From Gammaproteobacteria bacterium (GTDB taxonomy: Bacteria > Pseudomonadota > Gammaproteobacteria > Pseudomonadales > Azotimanducaceae), in NCBI GenBank assembly GCA_021773565.1, contig JAJFJZ010000024.1, positions 1 to 58,660 of the forward strand: a stretch of DNA of 58,660 nucleotides. The letters run 5' to 3'. The position numbers were made by a program, and so were the translations under genes. Numbering within the stretch: the first letter of the stretch is position 1; every line of letters starts with the position of its first letter. The notes below the pieces were generated by a model. It was not told where the DNA came from and made no database searches. It worked only from the letters and a program-made list of their open reading frames with translations. Of this stretch, positions 26,094 to 35,778 are shown in pieces.

Positions 26094-27398
26094 ATGAAAG
26101 AATTTATCCTTGTTCTAACAGTTTTTATATTATGCGTGACTGCGGGTGCTGAAACAGCGGCTGGGGGCGATGATAAAGCTGTAAGCGAGTTTGCCTTGCA
26201 GGAGGTGCTGGCGATGGCGCTTTCGGGCAATCCAGGGCTTGCCCAGATGCGAGCGCGTTTTGAAGCCAAGTCTGCTATTCCCTCCCAGGTTGGAACTCTG
26301 CCTGACCCGACGCTAAGTCTTAATGCGCTAAATTATCCAACGGATACCTTTAGATCCGGGCAGGAAGCAATGACGCAGATTCAGTTGGGGATAAGTCAAA
26401 AATTTCCCTTTCCGGGAAAACTGGCTCTGCGTGAACAGGCATCTTCATATGAAGCAAATGCTGCCCGCAACGATGTGAATGAAGCCCGTCTGAATCTGAT
26501 GCGTGATGTGCGATCCAGCTGGTGGACGTTGCACTACCTGGATCAGGCGCTCGCAATAGTTGCAAAAAATCAGGATTTGTTAAGGCAGTTTGTTGAAATT
26601 GCGAAGGTCAAGTATGAAGTGGGCGATGGCATGCAGCAGGATGTGCTGTTAGCCCAGTTGGAACTCTCGAAGCTGCTTGAAAACAGGATTCAACTAAACG
26701 GTTTTCGTCGAGGTGAGGTTGCACGGCTGAATTCACTACTCAACCGGCCTGCAAACATGCCCATTGCTGTAGTTGCTATACGCAATAAAACCTTGCCTGA
26801 GTTAGACGACGAGGAACTTTTGTACGAGCGGGCTATGGAGTCCCGGCCGGAACTGGCCCGATCCCGTAACCGGATTAAGGCTGCGGAATCAAGATTGGGT
26901 CTGGCTAAAAAGGACTATTATCCAGATTTTACCCTGGGAGCACATTATGGTTTTCGTCAGGGCGAAAATCCGCAGCCACGCAGTGGTGATCGAGCTGATT
27001 TTCTCTCCCTTAGATTAAGCGTAAATCTGCCGCTATACCCCAGGCGAAAACGTGCAAGTGCGGTAAGCCAACGCTCCAGCGAGGTACAACAAGAGCAGTA
27101 TTCGCTCCAGGACAGGCGGGGGGCGGTACAGAGCGAAATTTCCCAGGCGGTGGCGGCATACACTCAGGCGAAGGAAGAATTTTCCTTGTTTGATACCGGC
27201 ATTATTCCTCAGTCGCAACAAACGGTGCAGTCGATGCTAGCTGCTTATCAGGTGAATGAAGTGGATTTTCTGAATCTGGTGCGTAGCCAGATAACCCTTT
27301 TCAATTTTGAAACGCAGTATTGGCGCGCTTTCAGTGCGGCCAATCAGGCACTTGCGAAACTAAGTGCGGCTGTTGGTGAGGAGAATATTTATGAATAG
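26094..27398 (+). CDS. cusC: CusC-type outer-membrane efflux channel (TolC family)
   Basis: A 434-residue outer-membrane factor from ATG 26094, chosen for the GGAGAA ribosome site and the signal peptide (1-20) that follows; the frame extends eight codons further up but without support. Two OEP repeats are seen: LQEVLAMALSGNPGLAQM to about residue 205, and the second half with SRLGLAKKDYYPDFTLGAHYGF. Long helices with many Ala, Gln and Leu are typical of the coiled-coil barrel. It forms the exit duct of the Cu/Ag tripartite pump with CusB and CusA. Its stop overlaps the cusB start by eight bases. Confidence 0.9.
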   Translation: MKEFILVLTVFILCVTAGAETAAGGDDKAVSEFALQEVLAMALSGNPGLAQMRARFEAKSAIPSQVGTLPDPTLSLNALNYPTDTFRSGQEAMTQIQLGISQKFPFPGKLALREQASSYEANAARNDVNEARLNLMRDVRSSWWTLHYLDQALAIVAKNQDLLRQFVEIAKVKYEVGDGMQQDVLLAQLELSKLLENRIQLNGFRRGEVARLNSLLNRPANMPIAVVAIRNKTLPELDDEELLYERAMESRPELARSRNRIKAAESRLGLAKKDYYPDFTLGAHYGFRQGENPQPRSGDRADFLSLRLSVNLPLYPRRKRASAVSQRSSEVQQEQYSLQDRRGAVQSEISQAVAAYTQAKEEFSLFDTGIIPQSQQTVQSMLAAYQVNEVDFLNLVRSQITLFNFETQYWRAFSAANQALAKLSAAVGEENIYE

Positions 27399-28689
27399 TA
27401 AACTTAATGTGTACCTGGTCGCTTTGCTTGTTGTAGTAGGTGCAGGTGGGTACTGGTTTGGTAAATCCAGTCGTTTACCGGAGTCAGGGATGAATGATTC
27501 TTCACTTGCTACTTCTCTTGCTTCTTCTGGGGAAGCGCAAAAACCTGCGTTTTACCGGCACCCCATGAATCCCGAAATTACCTCTCCGGTGCCCGCGAAA
27601 GGTTCGATGGGTATGGACTACATAGCGGTGTATGCAAACGATATCGAAAATGGTGCGCTTGCAGGTACAGTGCGCATCGATTCGGTGGTGCAACAAAATA
27701 TAGGGGTACGGATTGCCAGGGCGAAACTCACGTCACTTAGTCACTCCGTTCGCGCGGTTGGCCGAATTGACTACGATGAACGACGTATCACTCAGCTGCA
27801 CCCAAAAATTGATGGCTGGATAGAGAAGTTGTATGTGGATATTACCGGCGAACAGGTTGAAAAAGACACTATCTTGCTCGGCCTGTATTCACCAAAACTG
27901 GTTGCCAGCCAGCAGGAGTATGTTCTGGCATTAAGAAATTACGAAACCCTGAAAAATAGCCCGGTAGATGATATTCGCAAAGGCGCGCGCGAACTGATGC
28001 AAAGTTCACGCGCACGCCTGGAGTTTTTTGATGTTCCGGAACACCAGATACTGGAGTTGGAAAAAACCCGATCACCGCAAAAAACACTTCATATTCACTC
28101 ACCCGCAGCGGGCATCGTTACCCGCATAGGAGCAAGAGAAGGCCAGCATGTGACACCCCAAACCGAGCTGTACATGATCGCAGATTTGTCCCGGGTATGG
28201 GTGTATGCAGATATCTTTGAAAATGATCTGGCCTGGGTGAAAGTGGGGGACGCGGTAGACATGACGCTGGCTTCATTGCCGGGAGAAACCTTTCAGGGAC
28301 GAGTCGCCTACATCTATCCCTACGCAGAGACTAAAACGAGAACCGTGAAAATACGTATAGAGCTCGATAACCCGGAGCTTAAACTGAAACCGGAAACTTT
28401 TGCCCAGATAATAGTACGGGCATCAAAACAGGATCAGGTTATTGTTATTCCGGCAGAATCGGTGCTTCGCTCTGGTTCTGTAAACCGGGTGTTCGTGGTT
28501 CGTGGACCAGGAAAATTTGAACCTCGCGAAGTCGAACTTGGTTTGCAGGCAGACGGGCGGGTAATAGTTCTGGCTGGCATCCGTGCAGGCGAGCAAGTTG
28601 TGAGTTCAGCCCAGTTCTTGATTGATTCAGAATCTTCATTGCGGGAAGCCACAGCGAAAATGCTGGACAGCGCAGAGGCTTCACCATGA
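27391..28689 (+). CDS. cusB: CusB-type periplasmic adaptor of heavy-metal RND efflux
   Basis: A 432-residue adaptor from ATG 27391 (GAGGAG ribosome site; an ORF start nine codons earlier is less likely). It has an N-terminal membrane anchor (about 4-20), then the HMBD-like module YRHPMNPE with PAKGSMGMDY (about 57-79), which is the CusB metal-binding motif with Met and His instead of Cys. The lipoyl-like domain, a helical hairpin, and beta-barrel (VWVYADIFENDLAWV) follow. It binds Cu(I)/Ag(I) and hands it to the RND pump. cusB overlaps cusC by eight bases and cusA by four. Confidence 0.92.
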   Translation: MNSKLNVYLVALLVVVGAGGYWFGKSSRLPESGMNDSSLATSLASSGEAQKPAFYRHPMNPEITSPVPAKGSMGMDYIAVYANDIENGALAGTVRIDSVVQQNIGVRIARAKLTSLSHSVRAVGRIDYDERRITQLHPKIDGWIEKLYVDITGEQVEKDTILLGLYSPKLVASQQEYVLALRNYETLKNSPVDDIRKGARELMQSSRARLEFFDVPEHQILELEKTRSPQKTLHIHSPAAGIVTRIGAREGQHVTPQTELYMIADLSRVWVYADIFENDLAWVKVGDAVDMTLASLPGETFQGRVAYIYPYAETKTRTVKIRIELDNPELKLKPETFAQIIVRASKQDQVIVIPAESVLRSGSVNRVFVVRGPGKFEPREVELGLQADGRVIVLAGIRAGEQVVSSAQFLIDSESSLREATAKMLDSAEASP

Positions 28690-31600
28690 TACGCGCGCTG
28701 ATTGATCTCTCCATTAGGGACCGCTTTATGGTGCTTCTGGCGACAGTGCTGGTTGCCTCTGGTGGCTTGTGGGCCTATCTGAATGCACCTCTTGATGCCA
28801 TTCCAGACCTGTCCGATGTACAGGTAATTGTGTTTACCGAGTATCCGGGCCAGGCGCCCCAGGTGGTGGAAGACCAGGTTACCTATCCGCTTACAACCGC
28901 AATGCTCGCCGTACCCGGATCCAAGGTGGTAAGAGCGTATTCGTTTTTCGGAATCTCCTTTGTGTATGTAATTTTTGAAGACGGTACAGATTTGTACTGG
29001 GCAAGATCCCGGGTTCTTGAATCGCTTAACTATGTGAGTGCGAGATTGCCCCAGGGGGTGAGTCCTACGCTTGGGCCCGATGCAACAGGGGTAGGGTGGA
29101 TTTATGAATATGCTCTGGTAGATAAAAGTGGGCGTCATGACCTCGCCCAGTTACGTTCAATTCAGGACTGGTATATGCGTTATCCCCTGCAAACAGTGGA
29201 AGGGGTATCTGAAGTAGCTTCGGTAGGTGGATTTGTAAAACAGTACCAGGTGGAAGTAAACCCAAGCGTGCTAATGGCCTATGGCATACCCCTATCCAAA
29301 ATAAAGCACGCTATCCAGCGCTCTAACAATGATGTTGGTGGGCGGATGATTGAGATGTCTGAAACCGAATATATGGTGCGCGGACTCGGGTATATTCGGT
29401 CTATCAAGGATTTGCTTTCCATTCCGGTAGGGGCGGATGCGGATGGTACCCCTATTCGCCTGCAGGATGTAGCACAGGTACAGCTTGGACCTGAGCTAAG
29501 ACGGGGTGTTGTTGAGCTGGATGGTGAAGGTGAAGTCGCAGCCGGTGTAATTATTATGCGTTCTGGTGAAAATGCACTTGCAACCATCAAGGGCGTGAGA
29601 GAAAAACTAGCCGAACTGGAAAAAGGCCTGCCACCGGGTGTTGAGATAGTTACAGTCTACGACCGGGGTGACTTAATAGAGCGTGCGGTCTCAAGCCTCA
29701 GTATTTCGCTACTGCAGGAGATCGCAATTGTGAGTCTTGTGGTCATGGCTTTTCTGCTGCATGTGCGTTCCGCACTGGTTGCCATCATTACCCTGCCACT
29801 TGGTATTCTTATGGCGTTTATCGTTATGCGCTGGCAGGGCCTGAACGCGAACATAATGTCGCTTGGCGGCATTGCTATTACCATTGGTGCCATGGTCGAC
29901 GGCGCTATTGTGATGGTGGAGAATGCCCACAAACATCTTGCCGTCGCAAGAGAGCAAAAAGGCGCTGCGCTGGATACGGTAGAGCATTGGCGGGTAGTGG
30001 GGACCTCATCCCGTGAAGTCGGACCGGCTTTGTTTTTCTCTCTTCTGGTAATTACCGTAGCGTTTCTGCCAATATTTTCCATGCAAGCCCAGGAAGGAAA
30101 ACTGTTTAGCCCATTGGCCTTTACTGCTACCTATGCGATGGCTGCAGCTGCTATTTTGTCGATTACACTGGTACCGGTGATGATTGGGTATTTTGTGCGA
30201 GGCAAGGTGGTTGAGGAGAACGCCAACCCACTAAATCGTTTTTTACATGCAGTGCATAGCCCTGCCCTGAGCGCAGCGATGCGTTGGCGATCGATCGTTC
30301 TGATTGCTGCGCTGCTATTGGTTGGATTCACCTACTATCCCCTTTCCAGACTTGGGAGTGAATTTATGCCCCCACTGGATGAGGGGGACATACTGTACAT
30401 GCCAACGACATTTCCAGGCATATCTATAACCAAAGCCAAAGAACTGTTGCAACAAACGGATCGTATTCTGGTGCAATTTCCGGAAGTAATGCATGTATTT
30501 GGCAAGGTTGGACGCGCGGAAACCGCGACGGATTCAGCCCCGCTTTCGATGCTGGAAACCACGGTTCGATTGAAACCAAAAAGTGAGTGGCCTGATCCGG
30601 GTAAATCCACCAGACAACTTATGGATGAAATGGACAAGGCGATAGTATTCCCGGGGGTGTCCAATGCCTGGACCATGCCCATAAAAACACGCATCGACAT
30701 GCTTTCCACAGGTATCAAAACCCCTGTAGGCATTAAGGTGTCAGGACCCGATCTTGAGGTATTGGCGAGTCTTTCCCAGAGTATAGAACAAGCTCTAAAA
30801 AGCATGCCGGAAACCTTGTCAGCCTTCGGCGACAGGGCGGTGGGCGGCTACTACCTTGATTTTGATATTCATCGCGAAGCGGCTGCCCGATATGGCCTTA
30901 CGGTGGGTGATGTGCAGGATGTGATTCAGAGTGCCATCGGTGGCATGAATGTAACGCATACAGTGGAAGGCCGTGAGCGATATCCGGTTAACCTTCGTTA
31001 TCCTCGAGATTTAAGAGACAGCCCCCAAGCCTTGAAACGTGTATTGATTCCCACGCCTGGCGGTGCCCAGATTCCTCTGGAAGCGGTAGCAGACATGCAA
31101 TTTCGGCGTGGCGCCCCGGTAATAAAGAGTGAGGATGCGCGCCCCAACGCCTGGATCTATGTAGATCTGAAGACTTCTGATATCGGAGGATATGTAGCGA
31201 ATGCCAAGCAGGTGCTTGCCAGTCAGCTTGAAATACCCGTGGGGTATACGCTCACCTGGTCGGGTCAATTTGAGTACATGGAACGCGCAGAGGCGCGACT
31301 GCGTGTAGTTGTCCCTGCGACTCTTCTCATAATATTCCTGTTGCTCTACTTCAATTTTCATAATGTGCTGGAACCGGTAATTGTGATGCTCTCCATACCC
31401 TTTGGTCTGGTTGGTGGAATATGGATGGTTTACTTGCTGGATTACAATATGTCAGTTGCGGTGGCTGTCGGTTTTATTGCGTTGGCGGGTTTGGCTGCAG
31501 AAATCGGCGTGCTGGTATTGAGTTTTATTGATGTAGAGATTGCTGCACTGCGCAGAAAATCGACGGGATTTTTATCGGTATCGCAGATCAGGCAAGCGGC

Positions 31601-31838
31601 CATCAGGGCAACTGCCCAACGCGTGCGCCCTGTCGCCATGACTGCTGTTTCAACTATTGCGGGCCTGGTCCCGATTATGTTGAGTACCACTACCGGGTCT
31701 GACGTAACCCACCGAATCGCTGCCCCCATGTTGGGCGGTATGGTTACTGTGCTGGTGCTTAACCTGCTGGTTTTACCCGTGATATACAGTGTAGCGCTGG
31801 AATTTCAGGAAAACAGAAAAGCACTGGCTAAGCCATGA
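28686..31838 (+). CDS. cusA: CusA-type heavy-metal RND pump
   Basis: A 1050-residue inner-membrane RND transporter of the heavy-metal (HME) branch. The proton-relay Asp is in GAMVDGAIVMVENAHK of TM4. The three Met of the Cu/Ag cleft of E. coli CusA (Met573, Met623, Met672) have counterparts in YMPTTFPG, LSMLETT and RIDMLSTG, and the Glu that follows the second (Glu625 in E. coli) is also kept, so Cu(I)/Ag(I) rather than Zn/Co is favoured. GSEFMPPLDEGD and the late GGIWMVYLLDYNMSVA are family marks. Its start overlaps cusB by four bases (ATGA). Confidence 0.95.
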   Translation: MIRALIDLSIRDRFMVLLATVLVASGGLWAYLNAPLDAIPDLSDVQVIVFTEYPGQAPQVVEDQVTYPLTTAMLAVPGSKVVRAYSFFGISFVYVIFEDGTDLYWARSRVLESLNYVSARLPQGVSPTLGPDATGVGWIYEYALVDKSGRHDLAQLRSIQDWYMRYPLQTVEGVSEVASVGGFVKQYQVEVNPSVLMAYGIPLSKIKHAIQRSNNDVGGRMIEMSETEYMVRGLGYIRSIKDLLSIPVGADADGTPIRLQDVAQVQLGPELRRGVVELDGEGEVAAGVIIMRSGENALATIKGVREKLAELEKGLPPGVEIVTVYDRGDLIERAVSSLSISLLQEIAIVSLVVMAFLLHVRSALVAIITLPLGILMAFIVMRWQGLNANIMSLGGIAITIGAMVDGAIVMVENAHKHLAVAREQKGAALDTVEHWRVVGTSSREVGPALFFSLLVITVAFLPIFSMQAQEGKLFSPLAFTATYAMAAAAILSITLVPVMIGYFVRGKVVEENANPLNRFLHAVHSPALSAAMRWRSIVLIAALLLVGFTYYPLSRLGSEFMPPLDEGDILYMPTTFPGISITKAKELLQQTDRILVQFPEVMHVFGKVGRAETATDSAPLSMLETTVRLKPKSEWPDPGKSTRQLMDEMDKAIVFPGVSNAWTMPIKTRIDMLSTGIKTPVGIKVSGPDLEVLASLSQSIEQALKSMPETLSAFGDRAVGGYYLDFDIHREAAARYGLTVGDVQDVIQSAIGGMNVTHTVEGRERYPVNLRYPRDLRDSPQALKRVLIPTPGGAQIPLEAVADMQFRRGAPVIKSEDARPNAWIYVDLKTSDIGGYVANAKQVLASQLEIPVGYTLTWSGQFEYMERAEARLRVVVPATLLIIFLLLYFNFHNVLEPVIVMLSIPFGLVGGIWMVYLLDYNMSVAVAVGFIALAGLAAEIGVLVLSFIDVEIAALRRKSTGFLSVSQIRQAAIRATAQRVRPVAMTAVSTIAGLVPIMLSTTTGSDVTHRIAAPMLGGMVTVLVLNLLVLPVIYSVALEFQENRKALAKP

Positions 31839-31855
31839 ACGGGGGCCGTGGTGTT

Positions 31856-33106
31856 CTAGTCCCACTCTACCCATAGTTCTTCGGGGCCACGAAACTGTAC
31901 AGCTTCAACGGGCATAAGGCTCTGATCCTGGACCAGACGCAGCCCCGGCAGTCGTGTGCTCAACTCTTCCAGGATAATTTTCAGTTCCAGCCTGGCGAGT
32001 GCTGCGCCCAGACATACATGACGACCAAAACCGAAAGCAACATGGCGCCGTGCCTCCTTGCGATGGATATCAAATACCTCACTGTCTTCAAATCGGGCTT
32101 CATCCCTGTTGGCAGAAGGCAAAAATAACATTATGCGATCTCCAGCGGTGAGCTTAACCCCGTCTATCTCAACATCCTCTTTTACCATTCTTCGCCACGC
32201 CACGACGGATGAGCGAAACCGCATACATTCCTCCACGGCATTGGGGATCAATTCCGGCTCTTTGGTAATGGCCTTCCAACTCCCCTCGTGCTGTAACAGC
32301 GTTAACACCGCGTTGGATGACATATTGGTTGTAGTTTCATGTCCGGCAAAAAGCAGGCCATACACAATGTTAACTATGTCGATGACTTCCAGTATTGCAT
32401 CATCGCCATTGCGTGTTCTGATTAAGTCGCTAGGCAGATCGTCCTGCGGCTTATCCAGTCTTTGTTCAACCAGGTGTACGCAGTAATCCCAGTAATCACA
32501 AATATGATTGCCTGCCTGCAATTGCTGTTGCAGGTTGGGCTTGCCAAAAGACAATACCAGCCGGCTATCGGACCACATCTTGATGTCGTCTACGTCATTT
32601 TCAGGAATGCCCAGTAGCTTAAAAAGAACCAGCGCCGGTAGCTCGTATAACATTTCGGCTAACAGATCTGCTCGCTTGTTTGGAAGAAATGTATCGACGG
32701 CATCGTTTACCAGTTTGCGAATGTAGGGTTCGAGTTTTTTGTTTCTGGCGGGCGAGAAGCCTACCAGCGTGTTCAGCCGGATCCTTGCGTGGTCTTCTCG
32801 CTCGTTATTGCTCAGGGTGGGGCGTGGCCCAAAACCACGCGCTATAAACAAATCAAGAACTTCAGGGCTGTAGGGAATGAGCGGCTCCTGGGTGATTTCT
32901 GCAGAAAATATCTTCTTGTTTGACAATATTTCTTTGGTGTCTGCGTATTTTGTAACAGCCCAGTAACCTACATCTGGTAAAAAACTTATGGCTTTTTGTT
33001 TGCGTGCGCGCCGGAAAAGCTCTTCGAGCTGCTCATTGGAAAAGTAATAGGTGTCTGACAGTTTTGAAATAGGGCAATCGTTGAGGCTTGCGTCGAAATT
33101 ACTCAT
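31856..33106 (-). CDS. Cytochrome P450
   Basis: A 416-residue soluble bacterial P450. Landmarks are the I-helix FAGHETTTN, the K-helix ExxR in EECMRFR, and the haem loop FGFGRHVCLGAALARLE with its thiolate Cys. No membrane anchor is present. The subfamily and substrate are unknown; the sequence has the look of CYP105/107-like bacterial enzymes rather than a eukaryotic type. A GGAGCG ribosome site precedes the ATG. Its redox partner (ferredoxin and reductase) is not in the window. The NnrU-like gene lies 32 bases upstream, co-directional. Confidence 0.95.
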   Translation of the reverse strand: MSNFDASLNDCPISKLSDTYYFSNEQLEELFRRARKQKAISFLPDVGYWAVTKYADTKEILSNKKIFSAEITQEPLIPYSPEVLDLFIARGFGPRPTLSNNEREDHARIRLNTLVGFSPARNKKLEPYIRKLVNDAVDTFLPNKRADLLAEMLYELPALVLFKLLGIPENDVDDIKMWSDSRLVLSFGKPNLQQQLQAGNHICDYWDYCVHLVEQRLDKPQDDLPSDLIRTRNGDDAILEVIDIVNIVYGLLFAGHETTTNMSSNAVLTLLQHEGSWKAITKEPELIPNAVEECMRFRSSVVAWRRMVKEDVEIDGVKLTAGDRIMLFLPSANRDEARFEDSEVFDIHRKEARRHVAFGFGRHVCLGAALARLELKIILEELSTRLPGLRLVQDQSLMPVEAVQFRGPEELWVEWD

Positions 33107-33138
33107 GTTCGCTCCGTAAACATAGCTCCGATGTCTTG

Positions 33139-33690
33139 TTATAAAAGCGGCATCCCGGTAAACGCGCCATGAAAGTAGAAGAGCACCCCGTAGATTACCA
33201 GGCCAAGTATAACTGTTAGAAGGTCTTTTACCCTACTAACGGCGGCAGGTGCTTCGTAGCTGCCACGTGCGTTAACTGAAATAATATTGAAAACCGAAAA
33301 CAACGCAAAACTGGCGAAGAGAATGGTAGTGGCGAGATCACCATTGGCGATCAAATGCCCCGCACTCCATAAAAATACGCCAAGCAACATTGGGTGACGC
33401 ACCATGCCCTTGATGTTGTTGGGCATTTCCGCGGCAACCAGCAAAATCATTACTACGGGCATAATCGCAATTACTAAAGTACGCCCCCAGACAGGTGGCG
33501 CCCACAGTGGTGTGAATTCTGCTGTTGTCAGGCCATAGATAATCAAACCCAGGCCCGCGAATGCGGCAAGGCTAAACAGGCCTTTAAAAGGGCCTTCTCC
33601 CAAACGTCCAACCATGGCGGCGCGCATGGAGGTAGAGGGTATGAGGTGGATAGAAAAAAACAGTATTACACCCAGGATAAGAAATTCCAT
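33139..33690 (-). CDS. NnrU-family membrane protein
   Basis: A 183-residue integral membrane protein with about five helices and the NnrU signature: GLGLIIYGL, then RTLVIAIMPVVMILLVAAEMPNNIKGMVRHPMLLGVFLWSAGHLIANGD. NnrU was first linked to nitric-oxide-related nitrite reduction genes; related proteins are widespread and mostly of unknown role. It is likely co-transcribed with the P450 32 bases downstream. A GGAGGG ribosome site lies before the ATG. Confidence 0.88.
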   Translation of the reverse strand: MEFLILGVILFFSIHLIPSTSMRAAMVGRLGEGPFKGLFSLAAFAGLGLIIYGLTTAEFTPLWAPPVWGRTLVIAIMPVVMILLVAAEMPNNIKGMVRHPMLLGVFLWSAGHLIANGDLATTILFASFALFSVFNIISVNARGSYEAPAAVSRVKDLLTVILGLVIYGVLFYFHGAFTGMPLL

Positions 33691-33795
33691 GATTGCGCCC
33701 TCCGCAGGATTGTCGTGATTATGCGCGAATACAGTAGCGGTTTTTCAATGGCTCTGCCATAGCCTGTGAACTTTTGATCTACCGCGTGGCCACAT

Positions 33796-33818
33796 AAAAA
33801 GGGGTCAGGTTCAATTTA
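33796..33818. repeat. Transposon-linked-looking motif, AAAAAGGGGTCAGGTTCAA
   Basis: The 23 bases right after the stop codon of the fusion gene contain an A run joined to GGGGTCAGGTTCAATTT. This wording recurs, to my knowledge, near REP-associated (IS200-like) transposases in proteobacterial genomes. No transposase gene, target duplication or second copy was noticed here, so it may be a remnant or chance. Confidence 0.35.
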
Positions 33819-33819
33819 T

Positions 33820-35778
33820 CTAATTGCCCTCACTCGATGCTGTTTCTGCAGGAAATAGTGGCAATATGCCGTCCACCAGAATATCCCGCAAATGGTGGTA
33901 ATGTTCACTGGACGAAGGACCAGGCCAGCGAGAGTTCATAAGCACAACCAATGCGCGCTTTGGAGCAACCAACAATATCTGGCCCCCATGCCCGAGTGCT
34001 GCATACGCCGCTTCTCCTCCAAGATCTATCAGCCACCACAGATAACCATATCCATGTGTTTGCAGGGTATTGTGATTTATGGTTCGGTTTTTGGGTAGAA
34101 TTTGTTTGGTTATAGAATCGCTTACGTAGTTGTTGGCAAGTAGTTGGGTATTGCTGTTAAGGCCTCCCAATCTGTATAGCTCGCCCAACTTGATCAGATG
34201 ACGAGGCAAGAGGTAAGCGTCCGCGCCGCCAAAGGCAATTCCATTGGAATCTGTTCGCCAATAGTTGGTGCTTGCGTCCAAAGGGGTGAATAGTTCGCGT
34301 TGCGCCAGTTCTTCAATTGGTGATCCACCTACTTTAGTGAGCAATGCGGTGAGAAGCTGCATTATCCCAGTGTCATAGTGGAAAACGCCCTTTTGTTTGG
34401 TGTCCACATTTTGGCTTACAAGGGTAGTTACCCAGTTTTCACTTTGCTGAATGCTGCCATAATCAACGGCTTTTAGCCCGGAAGACATTGTTAACAACTC
34501 TCGAATAGTTATATTACCCGCCGGGATTTTTTCTGAAATATCAAGATAGTTTTTAATGGGCTCGTCAAGGCTGGAAATCCAGCCCTTCCTGAGTGCTATT
34601 CCTATGAGGGCTGATACCAAAGACTTGGTAATGGATTTAAGATTCTGGGGCGTCTCTGGCCCTGCTCCATTGAAATATCCTTCAGCAATTAACTGCCCCT
34701 TGTGCATTATTAGCAAAGCACGCATTCGCTCGGATTTGGAAGCCTGAAAATAGACATTAGCCAGGTTATCTGCTGAGGCATGGGAAAGTTTTAGGAAACC
34801 AGTATTTGCGAGAGTGTTGTGTTCCACACCATTTGCTAGAACATGCCGTGAATTTTTTTCTACGATGAGCGCTTCAGCTTCATCCCATGTTGCATCCTGA
34901 ACACTCTGAGGTTTCATTCTGTAGAGCCAGGACAGGCCTTTTGGCCCAATATAGCCATCTTCCAGAGAGTAGGCTGGATCAGCCAGGGCTTGCTCCAGTG
35001 AAATGAACTCCACGTTTTTTGATCTCAGCGCAAGTAAGAGTTCGTCAAGTTTGTCATCCACTAGCGTGTTGGCATGCAACAAAAGAATTTGAGGAATTGC
35101 CCGGCCGGTTTTTCGGATGGCAATCGTGTGAGCGTGTTGCAATGTTGCTTCGATGTGGCGTATAAACTCGATACCTAACTGGTGGCGTAGTGCTGCTTTG
35201 TTGTTTTTGCCATTCTGGATGACCCGCGCATAGTTTCGGTTGAGAATCCATTCGGAGTTATCAACACTAACATGCGCCACACCAAGACCCATGTTTGCCA
35301 GGGCTTTGCTTACCTGGTTGCGCTTAGATTTTGTATTGCCTTGATGAAGATATGGAAAGCGCAGGTAGGGTGAAACGGCGCTGCCATACTTTCTGAGGTA
35401 GCTATCGCACTGCCTTACTCCTTCCAGCCATTGGTCCGGGTTAGTGGTATTTAGGTCCAGATGTGCCGACGTGTGGTTACCCAGGGTTAAACCCCATGCC
35501 ACCCAGTTCTGCAATATTTGTTCCGTTACCTTATTGCCTATCACGCGATTACAGACCACAAATCCGGTTGCGGGTGCGTCGTGGACCCGAAGTGTGGCAG
35601 CGATCCTGTTCATGGCATCCGCATTGCTTCCCTCTGCTGGTACAGCCCCTACCCAGGGCAGATCATCTATGGTAATGGCTAACTGTATGCGTGTAAGGGG
35701 TTCGCTGCTATAGAGAGGAACAAAAGACAAACACGCGGTTACCAGGCTTACAACCATTTTATAGTGGCGCGTTTTCAT
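33820..35778 (-). CDS. Polysaccharide deacetylase fused to a serine beta-lactamase-like domain
   Basis: A 652-residue exported protein (signal peptide about 1-25, LYSSEP). N-terminal half, about 30-265, is a NodB-type deacetylase: TIDD (36-39) with the two Asp, HTSAH (102-106) with the two metal His, RFPY (140-143) and a late His235. The C-terminal half, about 345-645, is a serine hydrolase of class C beta-lactamase/esterase type: SITK (Ser382, Lys385), Tyr468 in FHYDT where YxN is usual, and HGG (597-599) as KTG equivalent. Both active sites look intact. A joint role in cell-wall or polymer modification is inferred; fusion of these two folds is unusual. Confidence 0.87.
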   Translation of the reverse strand: MKTRHYKMVVSLVTACLSFVPLYSSEPLTRIQLAITIDDLPWVGAVPAEGSNADAMNRIAATLRVHDAPATGFVVCNRVIGNKVTEQILQNWVAWGLTLGNHTSAHLDLNTTNPDQWLEGVRQCDSYLRKYGSAVSPYLRFPYLHQGNTKSKRNQVSKALANMGLGVAHVSVDNSEWILNRNYARVIQNGKNNKAALRHQLGIEFIRHIEATLQHAHTIAIRKTGRAIPQILLLHANTLVDDKLDELLLALRSKNVEFISLEQALADPAYSLEDGYIGPKGLSWLYRMKPQSVQDATWDEAEALIVEKNSRHVLANGVEHNTLANTGFLKLSHASADNLANVYFQASKSERMRALLIMHKGQLIAEGYFNGAGPETPQNLKSITKSLVSALIGIALRKGWISSLDEPIKNYLDISEKIPAGNITIRELLTMSSGLKAVDYGSIQQSENWVTTLVSQNVDTKQKGVFHYDTGIMQLLTALLTKVGGSPIEELAQRELFTPLDASTNYWRTDSNGIAFGGADAYLLPRHLIKLGELYRLGGLNSNTQLLANNYVSDSITKQILPKNRTINHNTLQTHGYGYLWWLIDLGGEAAYAALGHGGQILLVAPKRALVVLMNSRWPGPSSSEHYHHLRDILVDGILPLFPAETASSEGN

